This document shows positions 1 through 6,460 of a stretch of DNA of 14,602 nucleotides, piece by piece (the stretch's first letter is position 1; every line of letters starts with the position of its first letter). The stretch covers positions 1 to 14,602 of the forward strand of contig JAKPQT010000334.1 of the NCBI GenBank assembly GCA_029555885.1. Reading direction: 5' to 3'. This stretch comes from Chloroflexota bacterium. Lineage in GTDB: Bacteria > Chloroflexota > Anaerolineae > CG2-30-64-16. The notes under the pieces are model-generated. The model did no database searches. It had not been told where the DNA came from and saw only the letters and a program-made list of their open reading frames with translations. A program made the translations under genes and the position numbers.

Positions 1-157
1 GTTGCCGGCGGGGGTGGAGATGGTCATGCCGGGCGACAACGTGAACCTGATCGTGACGCTGATCGTGCCGGTGGCGCTGGAAGTGGGGTCGCACTTTGCG
101 ATCCGCGAGGGTGGCCGCACGGTCGGCGCCGGCGTCATCACGAAGATTATCGAATAA
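1..157 (+). CDS. tuf: Elongation factor Tu, C-terminal end (partial)
   Basis: This is the last 51 codons of a gene that begins outside the window, read in the frame starting at base 2 and stopping with TAA at 155-157. The translation contains [23 protein letters not shown] and ends VITKIIE, which is the signature end of EF-Tu domain 3, the beta-barrel that contacts aminoacyl-tRNA. EF-Tu is the GTPase that delivers aminoacyl-tRNA to the ribosome A site. The GTPase domain itself is not visible here. The downstream neighbours rpmG, tRNA-Trp, secE and nusG are the usual ones for a tuf copy in this gene order. I see no intrinsic terminator with a U-tract before rpmG, so read-through is likely. Confidence 0.95.
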   Translation, partial: LPAGVEMVMPGDNVNLIVTLIVPVALEVGSHFAIREGGRTVGAGVITKIIE

Positions 158-159
158 AC

Positions 160-210
160 GGTTACAGGTTGCAGGTTCCAGGTTGAACTTGCAACCTTCA
201 ACCTGTGACC
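160..210. repeat. Inverted repeat made of AGGTT-type words, tuf-rpmG spacer
   Basis: Arms 160-180 and 190-210 are reverse complements at 18 of 21 positions around a 9-nt loop. Each arm is itself a string of near-identical words (ACAGGTTG, CAGGTTCC, CAGGTTGA and their complements), so several pairing registers are possible. There is no U-tract, so it does not look like a standard terminator. It ends about 5 nt before the rpmG ribosome binding site. Its design (tandem words, then their complement) matches the other spacer palindromes in this window at 6391-6453, 9210-9277 and 11334-11398, although the word differs. Confidence 0.75.
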
Positions 211-225
211 TGTATCGAGGTTACT

Positions 226-396
226 ATGGCTCCAGCGAAGAAAGCAAACCGGATTGTCGTCACGCTGTCCTGCAACGAGTGCAAAGAGCGGTCCTACACG
301 ACTGAGAAGAACCGCAAGAACACGCAGGGCCGCATGGAACTGAAGAAGTACTGCCCGCGCTGCCGCAAGCACATGACGCATCGCGAGACCCGGTAA
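226..396 (+). CDS. rpmG: 50S ribosomal protein L33
   Basis: This 56-residue protein of the large ribosomal subunit has the compact basic L33 sequence, with the motif [13 protein letters not shown] near the N-terminus and CPRCRKH near the C-terminus. The two CxxC pairs mark the zinc-binding form of L33. I chose ATG at 226 because a GAGG ribosome binding site lies at 217-220 and the protein then begins MAPAKKANR, as L33 proteins do. An upstream in-frame ATG at 205 would add seven residues lying inside the spacer inverted repeat and is unlikely. The gene sits 68 nt after tuf and 59 nt before tRNA-Trp, probably in one transcript with secE and nusG. Confidence 0.95.
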   Translation: MAPAKKANRIVVTLSCNECKERSYTTEKNRKNTQGRMELKKYCPRCRKHMTHRETR

Positions 397-414
397 GAAT
401 GACGCCAGGCACAT

Positions 415-447
415 GACGAAAGAAAGCTTCGGCATGGGCCTTTCGTC
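415..447 (+). other. Hairpin between rpmG and tRNA-Trp
   Basis: GACGAAAG at 415-422 pairs perfectly with CTTTCGTC at 440-447 across a 17-nt loop, ending 8 nt before the tRNA. There is no following T-run, so termination is unlikely. A role in separating the tRNA from the rpmG message during 5' processing is possible but is only inferred from its position. Confidence 0.4.
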
Positions 448-455
448 TCTCACAT

Positions 456-528
456 AGGCGTGTAGCTCAATTGGCAGAGCACCGCTCTCCAAAAGCGGGG
501 GTTGCGGGTTCAAGTCCTGCCACGCCTG
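456..528 (+). tRNA. trnW: tRNA-Trp (anticodon CCA)
   Basis: A full cloverleaf can be folded by eye. The acceptor stem is AGGCGTG (456-462) with CACGCCT (521-527) and discriminator G528. The D stem is GCTC/GAGC (465-468 and 477-480). The anticodon stem is CCGCT/AGCGG with loop CTCCAAA (487-493), giving anticodon CCA at 489-491. The T stem is GCGGG/CCTGC around TTCAAGT (509-515). The 3' CCA is not encoded. Placement of tRNA-Trp just before secE-nusG is common in bacteria. Confidence 0.97.
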
Positions 529-536
529 TCTAGGCA

Positions 537-559
537 AAAATGTTCTACCGGAACATTTT
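537..559 (+). other. AT-rich hairpin downstream of tRNA-Trp
   Basis: AAAATGTTC (537-545) and GAACATTTT (551-559) form a perfect 9-bp stem with a 5-nt loop. The descending arm ends in TTTT, so it may act as a weak terminator or as a 3' processing boundary for the tRNA. It is notably AT-rich within a GC-rich region. Confidence 0.5.
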
Positions 560-578
560 GCATGCTAAGGTTCACCAT

Positions 579-650
579 CAAGACACCGTCTCGGCACGGC
601 TTTCTGATCTTGCAGGATGGTTAGTCAGAGCCGGCCCGGACGGTGTCTTG
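579..650 (+). promoter_or_regulatory. Structured leader upstream of secE (12-bp long-range stem)
   Basis: CAAGACACCGTC (579-590) is a perfect reverse complement of GACGGTGTCTTG (639-650), enclosing 48 nt. Inside, GGCTTTCTGA (598-607) can pair with TCAGAGCC (625-632) if two bases bulge, so the whole segment can fold as one long interrupted hairpin. It lies 61 nt before the secE start codon in the secE-nusG 5' region. There is no T-run after it. It could be a processing (RNase III-like) site, an autoregulatory leader or a protective structure. I do not recognise a named leader family. Confidence 0.5.
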
Positions 651-711
651 AATCGTAAGCGGCCTGCATCGCGGCGAGCAAAGCGCCGGAGAGGTCCCGA
701 GGAGGAAGTGC

Positions 712-933
712 GTGAGCAGAGAGGCAGTTGAGGCAAGGCCGAAGATTACCGATCGGATTGCCGAGTACTTGCGAGACACGCGCGGTGAGCTGCGTAAGGT
801 GAGTTGGCCGACGCGCAAACAGGCGACCAACCTCACTCTGATCGTGCTGGCAGTGACAGCGGTGATGGCGGCGTTCCTGGGCGCAATCGACTTTCTTTTC
901 GCGACCCTGGTCAGCCTGATCGTCAGCCTGTAA
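712..933 (+). CDS. secE: Preprotein translocase subunit SecE
   Basis: SecE is the small essential clamp subunit of the SecYEG channel in the inner membrane. The 73-residue product has the family signature RGELRKVSWPTRKQ at about residues 24-37, which forms the amphipathic helix on the cytoplasmic face. A single hydrophobic segment follows at about residues 41-72. This is the short, single-span form typical of most bacteria outside the enterics. The start is GTG at 712, chosen because a strong AGGAGGA ribosome binding site lies at 700-706 and no ATG fits. The gene lies 45 nt upstream of nusG, the normal partner order. Confidence 0.95.
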   Translation: MSREAVEARPKITDRIAEYLRDTRGELRKVSWPTRKQATNLTLIVLAVTAVMAAFLGAIDFLFATLVSLIVSL

Positions 934-978
934 GTTGCACGTCTGCCACAGACCGGCGCGTTGGCTGGCAATGACTGA

Positions 979-1695
979 ATGGCGGTGAATATGGACAACT
1001 GGCAAGATCCTGACCCGATGGACGATTACGAGCAGCAACCGGCGCTGGATGACTCTGGCGCCAGTGATGTCGCGTCTTCGTACGCGGGTGCAGCCGACGA
1101 ACCTTACGAAGACCAGTTGCCCATCGAACTGTCCGACGAGGGCACCGCAGAGGGCGGCGAGCCTGACGCGGCCAAACCCCAGTGGTATGTCGTCCACTGC
1201 TATTCGGGCTATGAGAACAAGGTCAAAAAGAACCTGGAACATCGCGCCGAGTCGATGGGCATGCAAAGCTACATCCTCGAAGTGATTGTGCCAACCGAGG
1301 AGCAGGTCGAGCTGCGTGACGGCCAACGGCGAGTGGTGGAGCGCCGCATCTATCCGGGGTATGTGCTGGTCCAGATGCTACTGGACGAGGAATCCTGGTA
1401 TGTGGTGCGCAATACGCCGGGCGTCACAGGTTTCGTCGGGATCGGCAATAAACCGACCCCTCTGCGCCAGGAAGAAGTGGACCGCATCATGCGCCGCATG
1501 GAGGCTGAGGAGCCGGTCGCCCAGGTTAAGGTCAAGGTGGGCGACAAGGTGCGCATCGTGGAGGGCTCGTTCCGCGACTTCAACGGCACGGTGGATGAGG
1601 TCTACGCGGACAAGGGCAAAGCTCGCGTCCTGGTCTCCTTCTTTAACCGGGAAACACCGATCGAAGTGGACTTGCTCCAAATCGAGCGGCTTTAG
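979..1695 (+). CDS. nusG: Transcription termination/antitermination factor NusG
   Basis: NusG binds RNA polymerase and influences elongation, pausing and Rho-dependent termination, and its KOW domain can link to the ribosome. The NGN domain begins at about residue 67 with QWYVVHCYSGYENKVK and includes RRIYPGYVLVQM and PGVTGFVG. The KOW domain follows at about residues 185-215 (VGDKVRIVEGSFRDFNGTV). The protein is 238 residues, longer than the usual 175-190, because of an acidic, low-complexity N-terminal extension of about 65 residues. The start is uncertain: ATG at 979 and ATG at 991 both lack a strong ribosome binding site, and either keeps the extension. rplK follows after 18 nt, so the two are surely cotranscribed. 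Confidence 0.95.
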   Translation: MAVNMDNWQDPDPMDDYEQQPALDDSGASDVASSYAGAADEPYEDQLPIELSDEGTAEGGEPDAAKPQWYVVHCYSGYENKVKKNLEHRAESMGMQSYILEVIVPTEEQVELRDGQRRVVERRIYPGYVLVQMLLDEESWYVVRNTPGVTGFVGIGNKPTPLRQEEVDRIMRRMEAEEPVAQVKVKVGDKVRIVEGSFRDFNGTVDEVYADKGKARVLVSFFNRETPIEVDLLQIERL

Positions 1696-1713
1696 CATTA
1701 GGAGTCATTTCTC

Positions 1714-2139
1714 ATGGCGAAGAAAGTCAAGGCGATCGTCAAGTTGCAAATCATGGCCGGCAAGGCGAATCCTGCGCCGCCGGTTGGGCCTGCCCTGGGT
1801 CAGCATGGCGTCAATATCATGGCGTTCTGCAAAGACTACAATGCGCGCACGGCTAACCAGGCAGGGACCGTGATCCCGGTCGAGATCACGATCTATACCG
1901 ACCAGTCGTTCACGTTTGTGACGAAGACGCCGCCCGCCGCGGACCTCATCAAGCAGGCCGCCGGTGTGCCCAAGGGCTCCGGCAAGCCGAAGGCCGAAAA
2001 GGTCGGCAACCTGACGCGCAAGCAGGTGCGTGATATCGCAGAGCTGAAGCTCAAGGACCTGAATGCGTACGATGTCGACCAGGCCATGCGCATGATCGAG
2101 GGTTCCGCCCGCAGCATGGGCATCACTATCTCGGAATAG
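1714..2139 (+). CDS. rplK: 50S ribosomal protein L11
   Basis: L11 binds 23S rRNA at the GTPase-associated centre together with the L10-L12 stalk. The 141-residue product matches the usual family length. The N-terminal domain contains [21 protein letters not shown] at about residues 20-40, including the conserved prolines near the rRNA contact. The C-terminal RNA-binding domain carries [16 protein letters not shown] and ends in the typical SARSMGI region. ATG at 1714 has an AGGAG ribosome binding site at about 1700-1704. The gene lies in the nusG-rplK-rplA unit, with a structured 115-nt spacer before rplA. Confidence 0.97.
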   Translation: MAKKVKAIVKLQIMAGKANPAPPVGPALGQHGVNIMAFCKDYNARTANQAGTVIPVEITIYTDQSFTFVTKTPPAADLIKQAAGVPKGSGKPKAEKVGNLTRKQVRDIAELKLKDLNAYDVDQAMRMIEGSARSMGITISE

Positions 2140-2220
2140 TGGTGTTATCAACATGGGAGGGTGTTGGGGCCGCTGTTGCGGCCACGGCTGCAACAGCAGC
2201 ACAGTCACCCGCTAACACCA
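2140..2220 (+). promoter_or_regulatory. Nested stem-loop in rplK-rplA spacer, candidate L1 autoregulatory site
   Basis: Three nested pairings stack in this spacer: TGGTGTTA (2140-2147) with TAACACCA (2213-2220), GGGTG (2159-2163) with CACCC (2206-2210), and GCTGTTGC (2172-2179) with GCAACAGC (2190-2197), all perfect. The left strand of the asymmetric internal loop reads TCAACATGGGA, which resembles the UGGGAG segment of the L1 site in 23S rRNA. In other bacteria L1 represses its own operon by binding an mRNA mimic of that site. Assigning that role here is inference; the right strand does not show the rRNA-like GUGAAAUAC element. Confidence 0.45.
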
Positions 2221-2222
2221 GG

Positions 2223-2240
2223 CCCGGCGTTCATGCCGGG
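2223..2240 (+). promoter_or_regulatory. Hairpin abutting the rplA ribosome binding site
   Basis: CCCGGC (2223-2228) and GCCGGG (2235-2240) form a perfect 6-bp stem with a 6-nt loop. It ends 2 nt before the AAGGAGAA ribosome binding site (2243-2250) of rplA, so it could modulate initiation or isolate the site from the larger structure upstream. Confidence 0.55.
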
Positions 2241-2254
2241 TAAAGGAGAAAATC

Positions 2255-2974
2255 ATGGCAAAGCACGGTAAGAAGTACGAGGATGCTGCCAAGCTCGTCG
2301 ACCGCATGAAGAACTATGCGCCAGACGAGGCCGTTGCACTCCTCAAGCAGGTCAGCTATCCGAAGTTCGACAGCACCATCGAGGTGCATTTCCGTTTGGG
2401 CGTCGACCCGCGCCATGCCGATCAGCAGGTGCGCAGCACTGTCTTGTTTCCCGCAGGGCTGGGCAAGACTGTGCGCATCCTGGTTTTTGCGGAAGGCGAC
2501 GGCGCACGCCTGGCGGAACAGGCCGGCGCGGACTATGTGGGCCTCGATGACATCATCGCCAAGATTCAGGGCGGGTGGCTCGAGTTCGACATGGCGATCG
2601 CGACCCCGCAGGTCATGGGCAAGGTCGGTCGCCTGGGCCGAATCCTCGGCACGCGCGGTCTCATGCCCAACCCGAAGGCCGGCACCATTGTCCAGCCGGA
2701 TGACCTCCCTCGTGCGATTCGCGAGGCTCGCCAGGGCCGTGTCGAGTTCAAGGTCGATAAGACCGGCAACCTGCACGTCCCCATTGGCAAGGTCAGCTTC
2801 ACCAACGAGCAGATGCTGGAGAACCTGGGCGCGCTGATGGATGCCGTCAACCGGGCGAAACCATCCGGCGCGAAGGGCGTCTACATCAAGCGTGTCACCC
2901 TGACCTCCACGATGGCGCCTGGTATCCGGCTCGACCCGCTCCAGGCCTCCACGATGAAGGCTGTGGCTGCGTAG
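2255..2974 (+). CDS. rplA: 50S ribosomal protein L1
   Basis: L1 forms the mobile L1 stalk that helps release deacylated tRNA from the E site, and in many bacteria it is a translational repressor of its own operon. The 239-residue product has the usual length. It shows the L1 landmarks in order: [13 protein letters not shown] at the N-terminus, [15 protein letters not shown] and [17 protein letters not shown] in domain [21 protein letters not shown] in the middle, and a C-terminal [18 protein letters not shown] at 2255 follows a strong AAGGAGAA ribosome binding site. It is the last gene before the long rplJ leader. Confidence 0.97.
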   Translation: MAKHGKKYEDAAKLVDRMKNYAPDEAVALLKQVSYPKFDSTIEVHFRLGVDPRHADQQVRSTVLFPAGLGKTVRILVFAEGDGARLAEQAGADYVGLDDIIAKIQGGWLEFDMAIATPQVMGKVGRLGRILGTRGLMPNPKAGTIVQPDDLPRAIREARQGRVEFKVDKTGNLHVPIGKVSFTNEQMLENLGALMDAVNRAKPSGAKGVYIKRVTLTSTMAPGIRLDPLQASTMKAVAA

Positions 2975-2979
2975 GTTGC

Positions 2980-3059
2980 GTTCGCAGGGGCGTTGAAGCG
3001 CCCACTACGAACCCGGTCAATGTATGCTTCGGTCTGCGGCTCAATGACGCGCCGCAGAC
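2980..3059 (+). other. Two strong hairpins after rplA
   Basis: The first hairpin (2980-3012) pairs GTTCG/CGAAC outside and GGGCG/CGCCC inside a 6-nt loop. The second pairs GTCTGCGGC (3032-3040) perfectly with GCCGCAGAC (3051-3059) across a 10-nt loop. Neither is followed by a T-run, so they look more like 3'-end stabilisers or processing sites separating the rplKA and rplJL messages than terminators. No gene is visible in 2975-3276. Confidence 0.5.
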
Positions 3060-3070
3060 ACCCAAAACTC

Positions 3071-3242
3071 TGGAAATAAGCTCAACCGCTGAAGACAGCA
3101 GGCGGCGTTTGAACGGCCTACGGCCGGCCAAACTTATGGACCTAACGTGCCGCACATGGCACACCTGCCGAGGTAGGAAGAGCGCAACTCCGTCATCTAT
3201 GCCGGAGCCTCTGCGCCTACCTCACAGCGCAGAGGCTCTTTT
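3071..3242 (+). ncRNA. Ribosomal protein L10 leader RNA
   Basis: The region before rplJ has the hallmarks of the L10 leader, which binds the L10-L12 complex and controls rplJL. Upstream elements at about 3084-3105 (AACCGCTGAAGACAGCAGG) can pair with the CCTGCCGAGGTAGG side at 3164-3177, with a GC-rich hairpin near 3113-3125 (CGGCCTACGGCCG) between them. GAGGTAGG (3170-3177) is also perfectly complementary to CCTACCTC (3216-3223), which lies in the stem edge and loop of the downstream terminator, giving an antiterminator choice. The exact 5' limit is uncertain. Confidence 0.75.
3205..3242 (+). terminator. Attenuator terminator within the rplJ leader
   Basis: GAGCCTCTGCGC (3205-3216) pairs perfectly over 12 bp with GCGCAGAGGCTC (3227-3238) around a 10-nt loop and is followed by TTTT at 3239-3242. 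It stands 35 nt before the rplJ start, as the premature terminator of L10 leaders does. Pairing of its loop segment with 3170-3177 would compete with it. Confidence 0.85.
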
Positions 3243-3276
3243 CATTGGTCAAAACGTACGAAAGGAGGTACGTCGC

Positions 3277-3825
3277 TTGGCAATCACACGCGAGAAGAAA
3301 GAAACTCTGGTCAACGAGTACGTCGACAAGCTGCGGCGTAGCCAGGCGGTGATCGTCACCGAGTATCGTGGACTGACCCACAAGCAGCTCGAGGCGTTGC
3401 GTCGCGAGTTGCGCGGGGCTGAGGGCGAGATCGCAGTCAGCAAGAACACGCTGATGGCGCGCGCCTTGACCGAGGCCGGCCTGCCGGTCCCGGAATCACT
3501 GTTGAACGGCACCACCGCGGTCGCCTTCTGCTATAACGAGGTGGCTGCACCGGCCAAGGTGTTGAGCAAGTTCGCTCGTGACAGCAAGATCCTCGTCCTG
3601 CGCGGCGGCCTGATGGGCCAATCCGTGTTCGACGCGGCGGGCGTGCAGGCACTCACCGAGTTGCCGGGGAAGGACCAACTGCGGGCGCAAGTCGTCGGCG
3701 CACTGCAATCCCCGATCACTGGCCTGGTCAATGTGCTGGCTGGGTCGCTGCGCGGGTTCATGAACGTGCTCAACGCACGCGTGGCGCAGTTGGAGCAACC
3801 GGCTGAAGAGGCCGCGGCTGCCTGA
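3277..3825 (+). CDS. rplJ: 50S ribosomal protein L10
   Basis: L10 is the base of the ribosomal stalk and carries the L7/L12 dimers. The start is TTG at 3277, chosen because a near-perfect AAAGGAGGT ribosome binding site lies at 3261-3269 and the protein then begins with the standard AITREKKETLVNEYVDKL. The open frame upstream runs through the leader RNA and has no plausible start. The 182-residue product has the rRNA-binding N-terminal domain with VIVTEYRGLTHKQLEALR and VSKNTLMARAL, and a C-terminal helix (residues about 150-182) that binds L12, ending in an alanine- and glutamate-rich tail. rplL follows after 57 nt. Confidence 0.95.
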   Translation: MAITREKKETLVNEYVDKLRRSQAVIVTEYRGLTHKQLEALRRELRGAEGEIAVSKNTLMARALTEAGLPVPESLLNGTTAVAFCYNEVAAPAKVLSKFARDSKILVLRGGLMGQSVFDAAGVQALTELPGKDQLRAQVVGALQSPITGLVNVLAGSLRGFMNVLNARVAQLEQPAEEAAAA

Positions 3826-3882
3826 GGGCGGCTGTCACAATCCGGGTAATCACGACTTTACATATTTCAGGAGGCACTTTCC

Positions 3883-4275
3883 ATGACTACCGATGAGATG
3901 ATCGCCGCCATCGAGCAGATGAGCGTGCTTGAACTGTCCCAGCTCGTTAAGGCCCTCGAGACCCGTTTCGGCGTCAGCGCGGCTGCGCCGATGATGATGG
4001 CGGGCGCGGCCCCGGCCGCCGGTGCGGCTGCGCCGGCTGCGGCTGCTGAGCCGGTCGAGGAACAAACCGAGTTCGACGTGATCCTGACGAGCTTCGGCGC
4101 GAACAAGATCAACGTCATCAAGGCCGTCCGCGCACTGACCAACCTGGGCCTGAAGGAAGCGAAGGACCTGGTTGAGGGCGCGCCCGCGCCGGTGCTCACC
4201 GCGGTTTCCAAGAGCGCGGCCGCCGATGCGAAGGCCAAGCTCGAAGCCGAAGGCGCGCAGGTTACCGTCAAGTAA
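3883..4275 (+). CDS. rplL: 50S ribosomal protein L7/L12
   Basis: L7/L12 is the multicopy stalk protein that recruits translational GTPases. The 130-residue product has the three parts of the family: the N-terminal dimerisation helices ([25 protein letters not shown], residues about 1-35), an alanine- and proline-rich hinge (about residues 42-62), and the globular C-terminal domain (from [21 protein letters not shown], including [14 protein letters not shown]). ATG at 3883 has an AGGAGG ribosome binding site at about 3870-3875. It closes the ribosomal protein operon and is followed 24 nt later by a terminator. Confidence 0.97.
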   Translation: MTTDEMIAAIEQMSVLELSQLVKALETRFGVSAAAPMMMAGAAPAAGAAAPAAAAEPVEEQTEFDVILTSFGANKINVIKAVRALTNLGLKEAKDLVEGAPAPVLTAVSKSAAADAKAKLEAEGAQVTVK

Positions 4276-4299
4276 CGACGTTCGCTCGCGCGATCCCAG

Positions 4300-4334
4300 G
4301 CCGGTGTCTGTCACAGACACCGGCTTGTTTTGTT
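4300..4334 (+). terminator. Rho-independent terminator after rplL
   Basis: GCCGGTGTCTG (4300-4310) pairs perfectly with CAGACACCGGC (4314-4324) around a 3-nt loop and is followed by TTGTTTTGTT. This is a textbook intrinsic terminator marking the end of the ribosomal protein operon. Confidence 0.93.
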
Positions 4335-4388
4335 AAGGCCGGAACCTGTCAGGCACTGTCTCCGTTAACATACCCGGATGCAGCGCGT

Positions 4389-4417
4389 TTTTCAGAAACG
4401 CCTTTATCGGTTACAAT
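4389..4417 (+). promoter_or_regulatory. Candidate sigma-70 promoter for the VanW-type gene
   Basis: A -35-like TTTTCA (4389-4394), a 17-bp spacer and a good -10 TACAAT (4412-4417) stand 70 nt upstream of the chosen start. GCGTTT (4385-4390) and AAACGC (4396-4401) form an inverted repeat across the -35, which could be an operator half-site pair or chance. Confidence 0.55.
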
Positions 4418-4486
4418 AGTTGCGACCTGCCGGCCCGATTGTCCAGACCCTTTCGGGCTGAGACTCATACACCATTGCAGGATGAT

Positions 4487-6385
4487 ATGGCTCACCATAA
4501 GCTTGCCAGGTTTGCGGGTGGCTGCGCGCTGTTTCTGCTGCTGGCCGCGGGCCTCCTGGTGCTCGCCGGCATCGGCGCAGTGGCCGGTTACGAGTGGCGT
4601 TACTATGACCGGGTGTACGAAGGTGTCTACACGGAAGGAATTCCCCTCGGCGGCCTGACAGTGGACGAGGCGGCGGACGCCATCCGTGACGCGCTTACGC
4701 CGTATCCTGGCGCGGCGGTCACATTACGCTATGGCGCACAAGCCTGGGAACTGGCCCCCGCGGATTTGGGCGTGGATGTCAACGCGGCGGCCACTGCTGC
4801 TGCCGCGTTTGCCGTGGGCCGCCACGAACCTGTGTTGACCTATGAAAGCTCGCTGCTCGACCTGCTGACCAACCTGCTCTATGATCTCATGGACCAATGG
4901 TATGCGCTCAATACGGGCATCGACATCGAGCCGGTGCTGCGCGTGGACGACGCCCGACTGTCGGCAACGCTGCGCGCTATCGCAGCCGATGTGGACCTGG
5001 CGCCGCAGGAAGGCCAGATCAGCATCGATGGCCTGCGGGCGACAGGCACACCGGGCAAGCTGGGCCGCCAGGTCAACCTGAATGCGACCCGTACCGCGCT
5101 CATGGAACTGGTGGCCGCGGGCAAGGGCGGCAGCGCGCCGCTGGTGGTGCGTGAGCTGCGGCCCACGGTCATAGCCGTCGATGATGCGCTCCAGCGCGCA
5201 CAGGCGCTCGCAGAGCGGCGGCTGGTGCTCGTCGCGGAGACGTTGGATGGCCGGCAGGAGCATCCCATCGATGCCGCGCGGCTGGCAGAATGGTTGCAAC
5301 TGACCCCTACTATCGGGCCGGATGGCGGCGTGGACCTGGGAATGACGTTGGACCGTGAGCGCGTGGCCGCGCTGGTCAGCGAGCTTGCCGGGCAGCTCGA
5401 CCGGCCCATGCGTGACGGCACGATTGACTGGGACGGCCAGGGTGTGGTCGTGCTCGCACACAGCGAGCGCGGGCAGCAGTTGGATGTGGAGGCGAGCGTC
5501 GCGGCCATCGAGGCTGCGCTCGTGGGCGAGGTGGCGCCGGCGGCCAGCGTTGCCGCGGGCGAGGTTGGGGCCACCGAGCACATCACGCTGCCCATGACGC
5601 TGCTGGAGCCGAGGGTCGATACGGCCAGAGTCGCGGAGATGGGCATCGTGGAGCTGGTCAGCGAGGGCGTCAGCTCGTTTCGCGGCTCGCCGGCTGAACG
5701 CGTGCACAATATCGTCACGGCGGCAGATAAGTTCCAGCACGTTGTCGTGCCGCCGGGCGAGGTCTTCTCATTCAACCAGAACGTCGGCAGCGTCAGCGCG
5801 GCGAATGGCTTCACGGATGCGCTCGTCATCGCCGGGGACCGGACGGCGGTGGGCATCGGCGGGGGCGTCTGCCAGGTCTCGACGACGGCCTATCGCGCGG
5901 CCTTCTTCGGCGGCTTCCCCATCGTGGAGCGCCATGCGCATGGCTACGTGGTCGGGTGGTATGGCGAACCCGGCATGGATGCGAGCATCTATACGCCGAG
6001 CGTGGACTTCCGCTTCCGCAATGACACGCAGCACTACTTGCTGATCAAGTCATATGTGAACACGGCGAAGGGCACGCTCACTTTCCGGATCTACGGGACC
6101 AAGCCGGGCCGCAGCGTCGAGATGGTGCGCCAGCCCGCGACGAATGTCCAGCCGGCCCCGCCGCCGCTGTATCAGGAGGACGCCAAGCTCGCGAAGGGCC
6201 AGATCAAGCAGGTCGATTGGGCCGTGAAGGGCATGGATGTGGTCATCAAGCGGGTGATTCGCTATGCGGATGGCGCGGTCAAAGAGGAGAATATCGTCAG
6301 CAAGTACCGGCCGTGGCGGGCCATCTACCTGTATGGGCCCGGCACGACCGTGCCCGGCAAGACGAGCGCGGCCACTGCGCCGTGA
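4487..6385 (+). CDS. VanW-domain envelope protein with peptidoglycan-binding-like repeats
   Basis: The protein is a membrane-anchored, outward-facing protein of 632 residues. Residues about 8-32 form one N-terminal transmembrane anchor. The section after it repeats a pattern (YEGVYTEGIPLGGLTVDEAADAIRDAL) typical of the putative peptidoglycan-binding domains that precede VanW. The VanW domain spans about residues 395-545, with FRGSPAERVHNI, GEVFSFNQNVG, GIGGGVCQVSTTAYRAA (Cys at about 462) and YTPSVDFRFRND. A G5-like segment follows at about residues 560-620. VanW genes occur in vancomycin-resistance clusters and widely elsewhere, but the biochemical role is unknown; no resistance genes lie nearby, so a cell-wall housekeeping role is inferred. 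ATG at 4487 was preferred over TTG at 4439 because of the AGGA at 4479-4482 and the natural start just before the anchor. Confidence 0.85.
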   Translation: MAHHKLARFAGGCALFLLLAAGLLVLAGIGAVAGYEWRYYDRVYEGVYTEGIPLGGLTVDEAADAIRDALTPYPGAAVTLRYGAQAWELAPADLGVDVNAAATAAAAFAVGRHEPVLTYESSLLDLLTNLLYDLMDQWYALNTGIDIEPVLRVDDARLSATLRAIAADVDLAPQEGQISIDGLRATGTPGKLGRQVNLNATRTALMELVAAGKGGSAPLVVRELRPTVIAVDDALQRAQALAERRLVLVAETLDGRQEHPIDAARLAEWLQLTPTIGPDGGVDLGMTLDRERVAALVSELAGQLDRPMRDGTIDWDGQGVVVLAHSERGQQLDVEASVAAIEAALVGEVAPAASVAAGEVGATEHITLPMTLLEPRVDTARVAEMGIVELVSEGVSSFRGSPAERVHNIVTAADKFQHVVVPPGEVFSFNQNVGSVSAANGFTDALVIAGDRTAVGIGGGVCQVSTTAYRAAFFGGFPIVERHAHGYVVGWYGEPGMDASIYTPSVDFRFRNDTQHYLLIKSYVNTAKGTLTFRIYGTKPGRSVEMVRQPATNVQPAPPPLYQEDAKLAKGQIKQVDWAVKGMDVVIKRVIRYADGAVKEENIVSKYRPWRAIYLYGPGTTVPGKTSAATAP

Positions 6386-6390
6386 GCGGA

Positions 6391-6453
6391 CCACCAAGAC
6401 GTTAAGCGCGCAAAACAGAAGAAGCAAAGCTTTGCGTCCTTAGCGTCTCGGCC
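6391..6453. repeat. Imperfect palindrome of CCAAGACG/CGCAAAG words at a convergent junction
   Basis: The left part (CCAAGACGTTAAGCGCGCAAA, 6394 onward) is an imperfect reverse complement of the right part (CTTTGCGTCCTTAGCGTCTCGG, 6430 onward). In the middle, GCAAAGCTTTGC (6424-6435) is a perfect 12-bp palindrome. The element fills the 75-nt gap between the convergent VanW-type and zincin genes. Its words match those of the perfect 18-bp repeat at 11334-11398, so the two look like a degraded and a fresh copy of one family. Confidence 0.7.
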
Positions 6454-6460
6454 GTGAAAT

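Noticed and set aside
205..225. Longer rpmG start at ATG 205
   Set aside because: It lies inside the spacer inverted repeat, lacks a ribosome binding site and adds residues not seen in L33.
540..731. 63-codon open frame between tRNA-Trp and secE
   Set aside because: It reads through the two hairpins, has no ribosome binding site and overlaps secE; the arginine-rich product looks like noise.
3109..3276. N-terminal extension of L10 from ATG 3109
   Set aside because: The added codons run through the L10 leader and its terminator hairpin; TTG at 3277 has a near-perfect ribosome binding site and gives the standard N-terminus.
4724..5740. 338-codon open frame on the minus strand within the VanW-type gene
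   Set aside because: Antisense to a gene with recognisable VanW motifs; composition is arginine- and histidine-rich as expected from GC-rich antisense.
4487..6385. Vancomycin-resistance cluster because of the VanW domain
   Set aside because: No vanH, vanA/B, vanX or vanRS-like genes are present; VanW-domain proteins are widespread outside resistance clusters.
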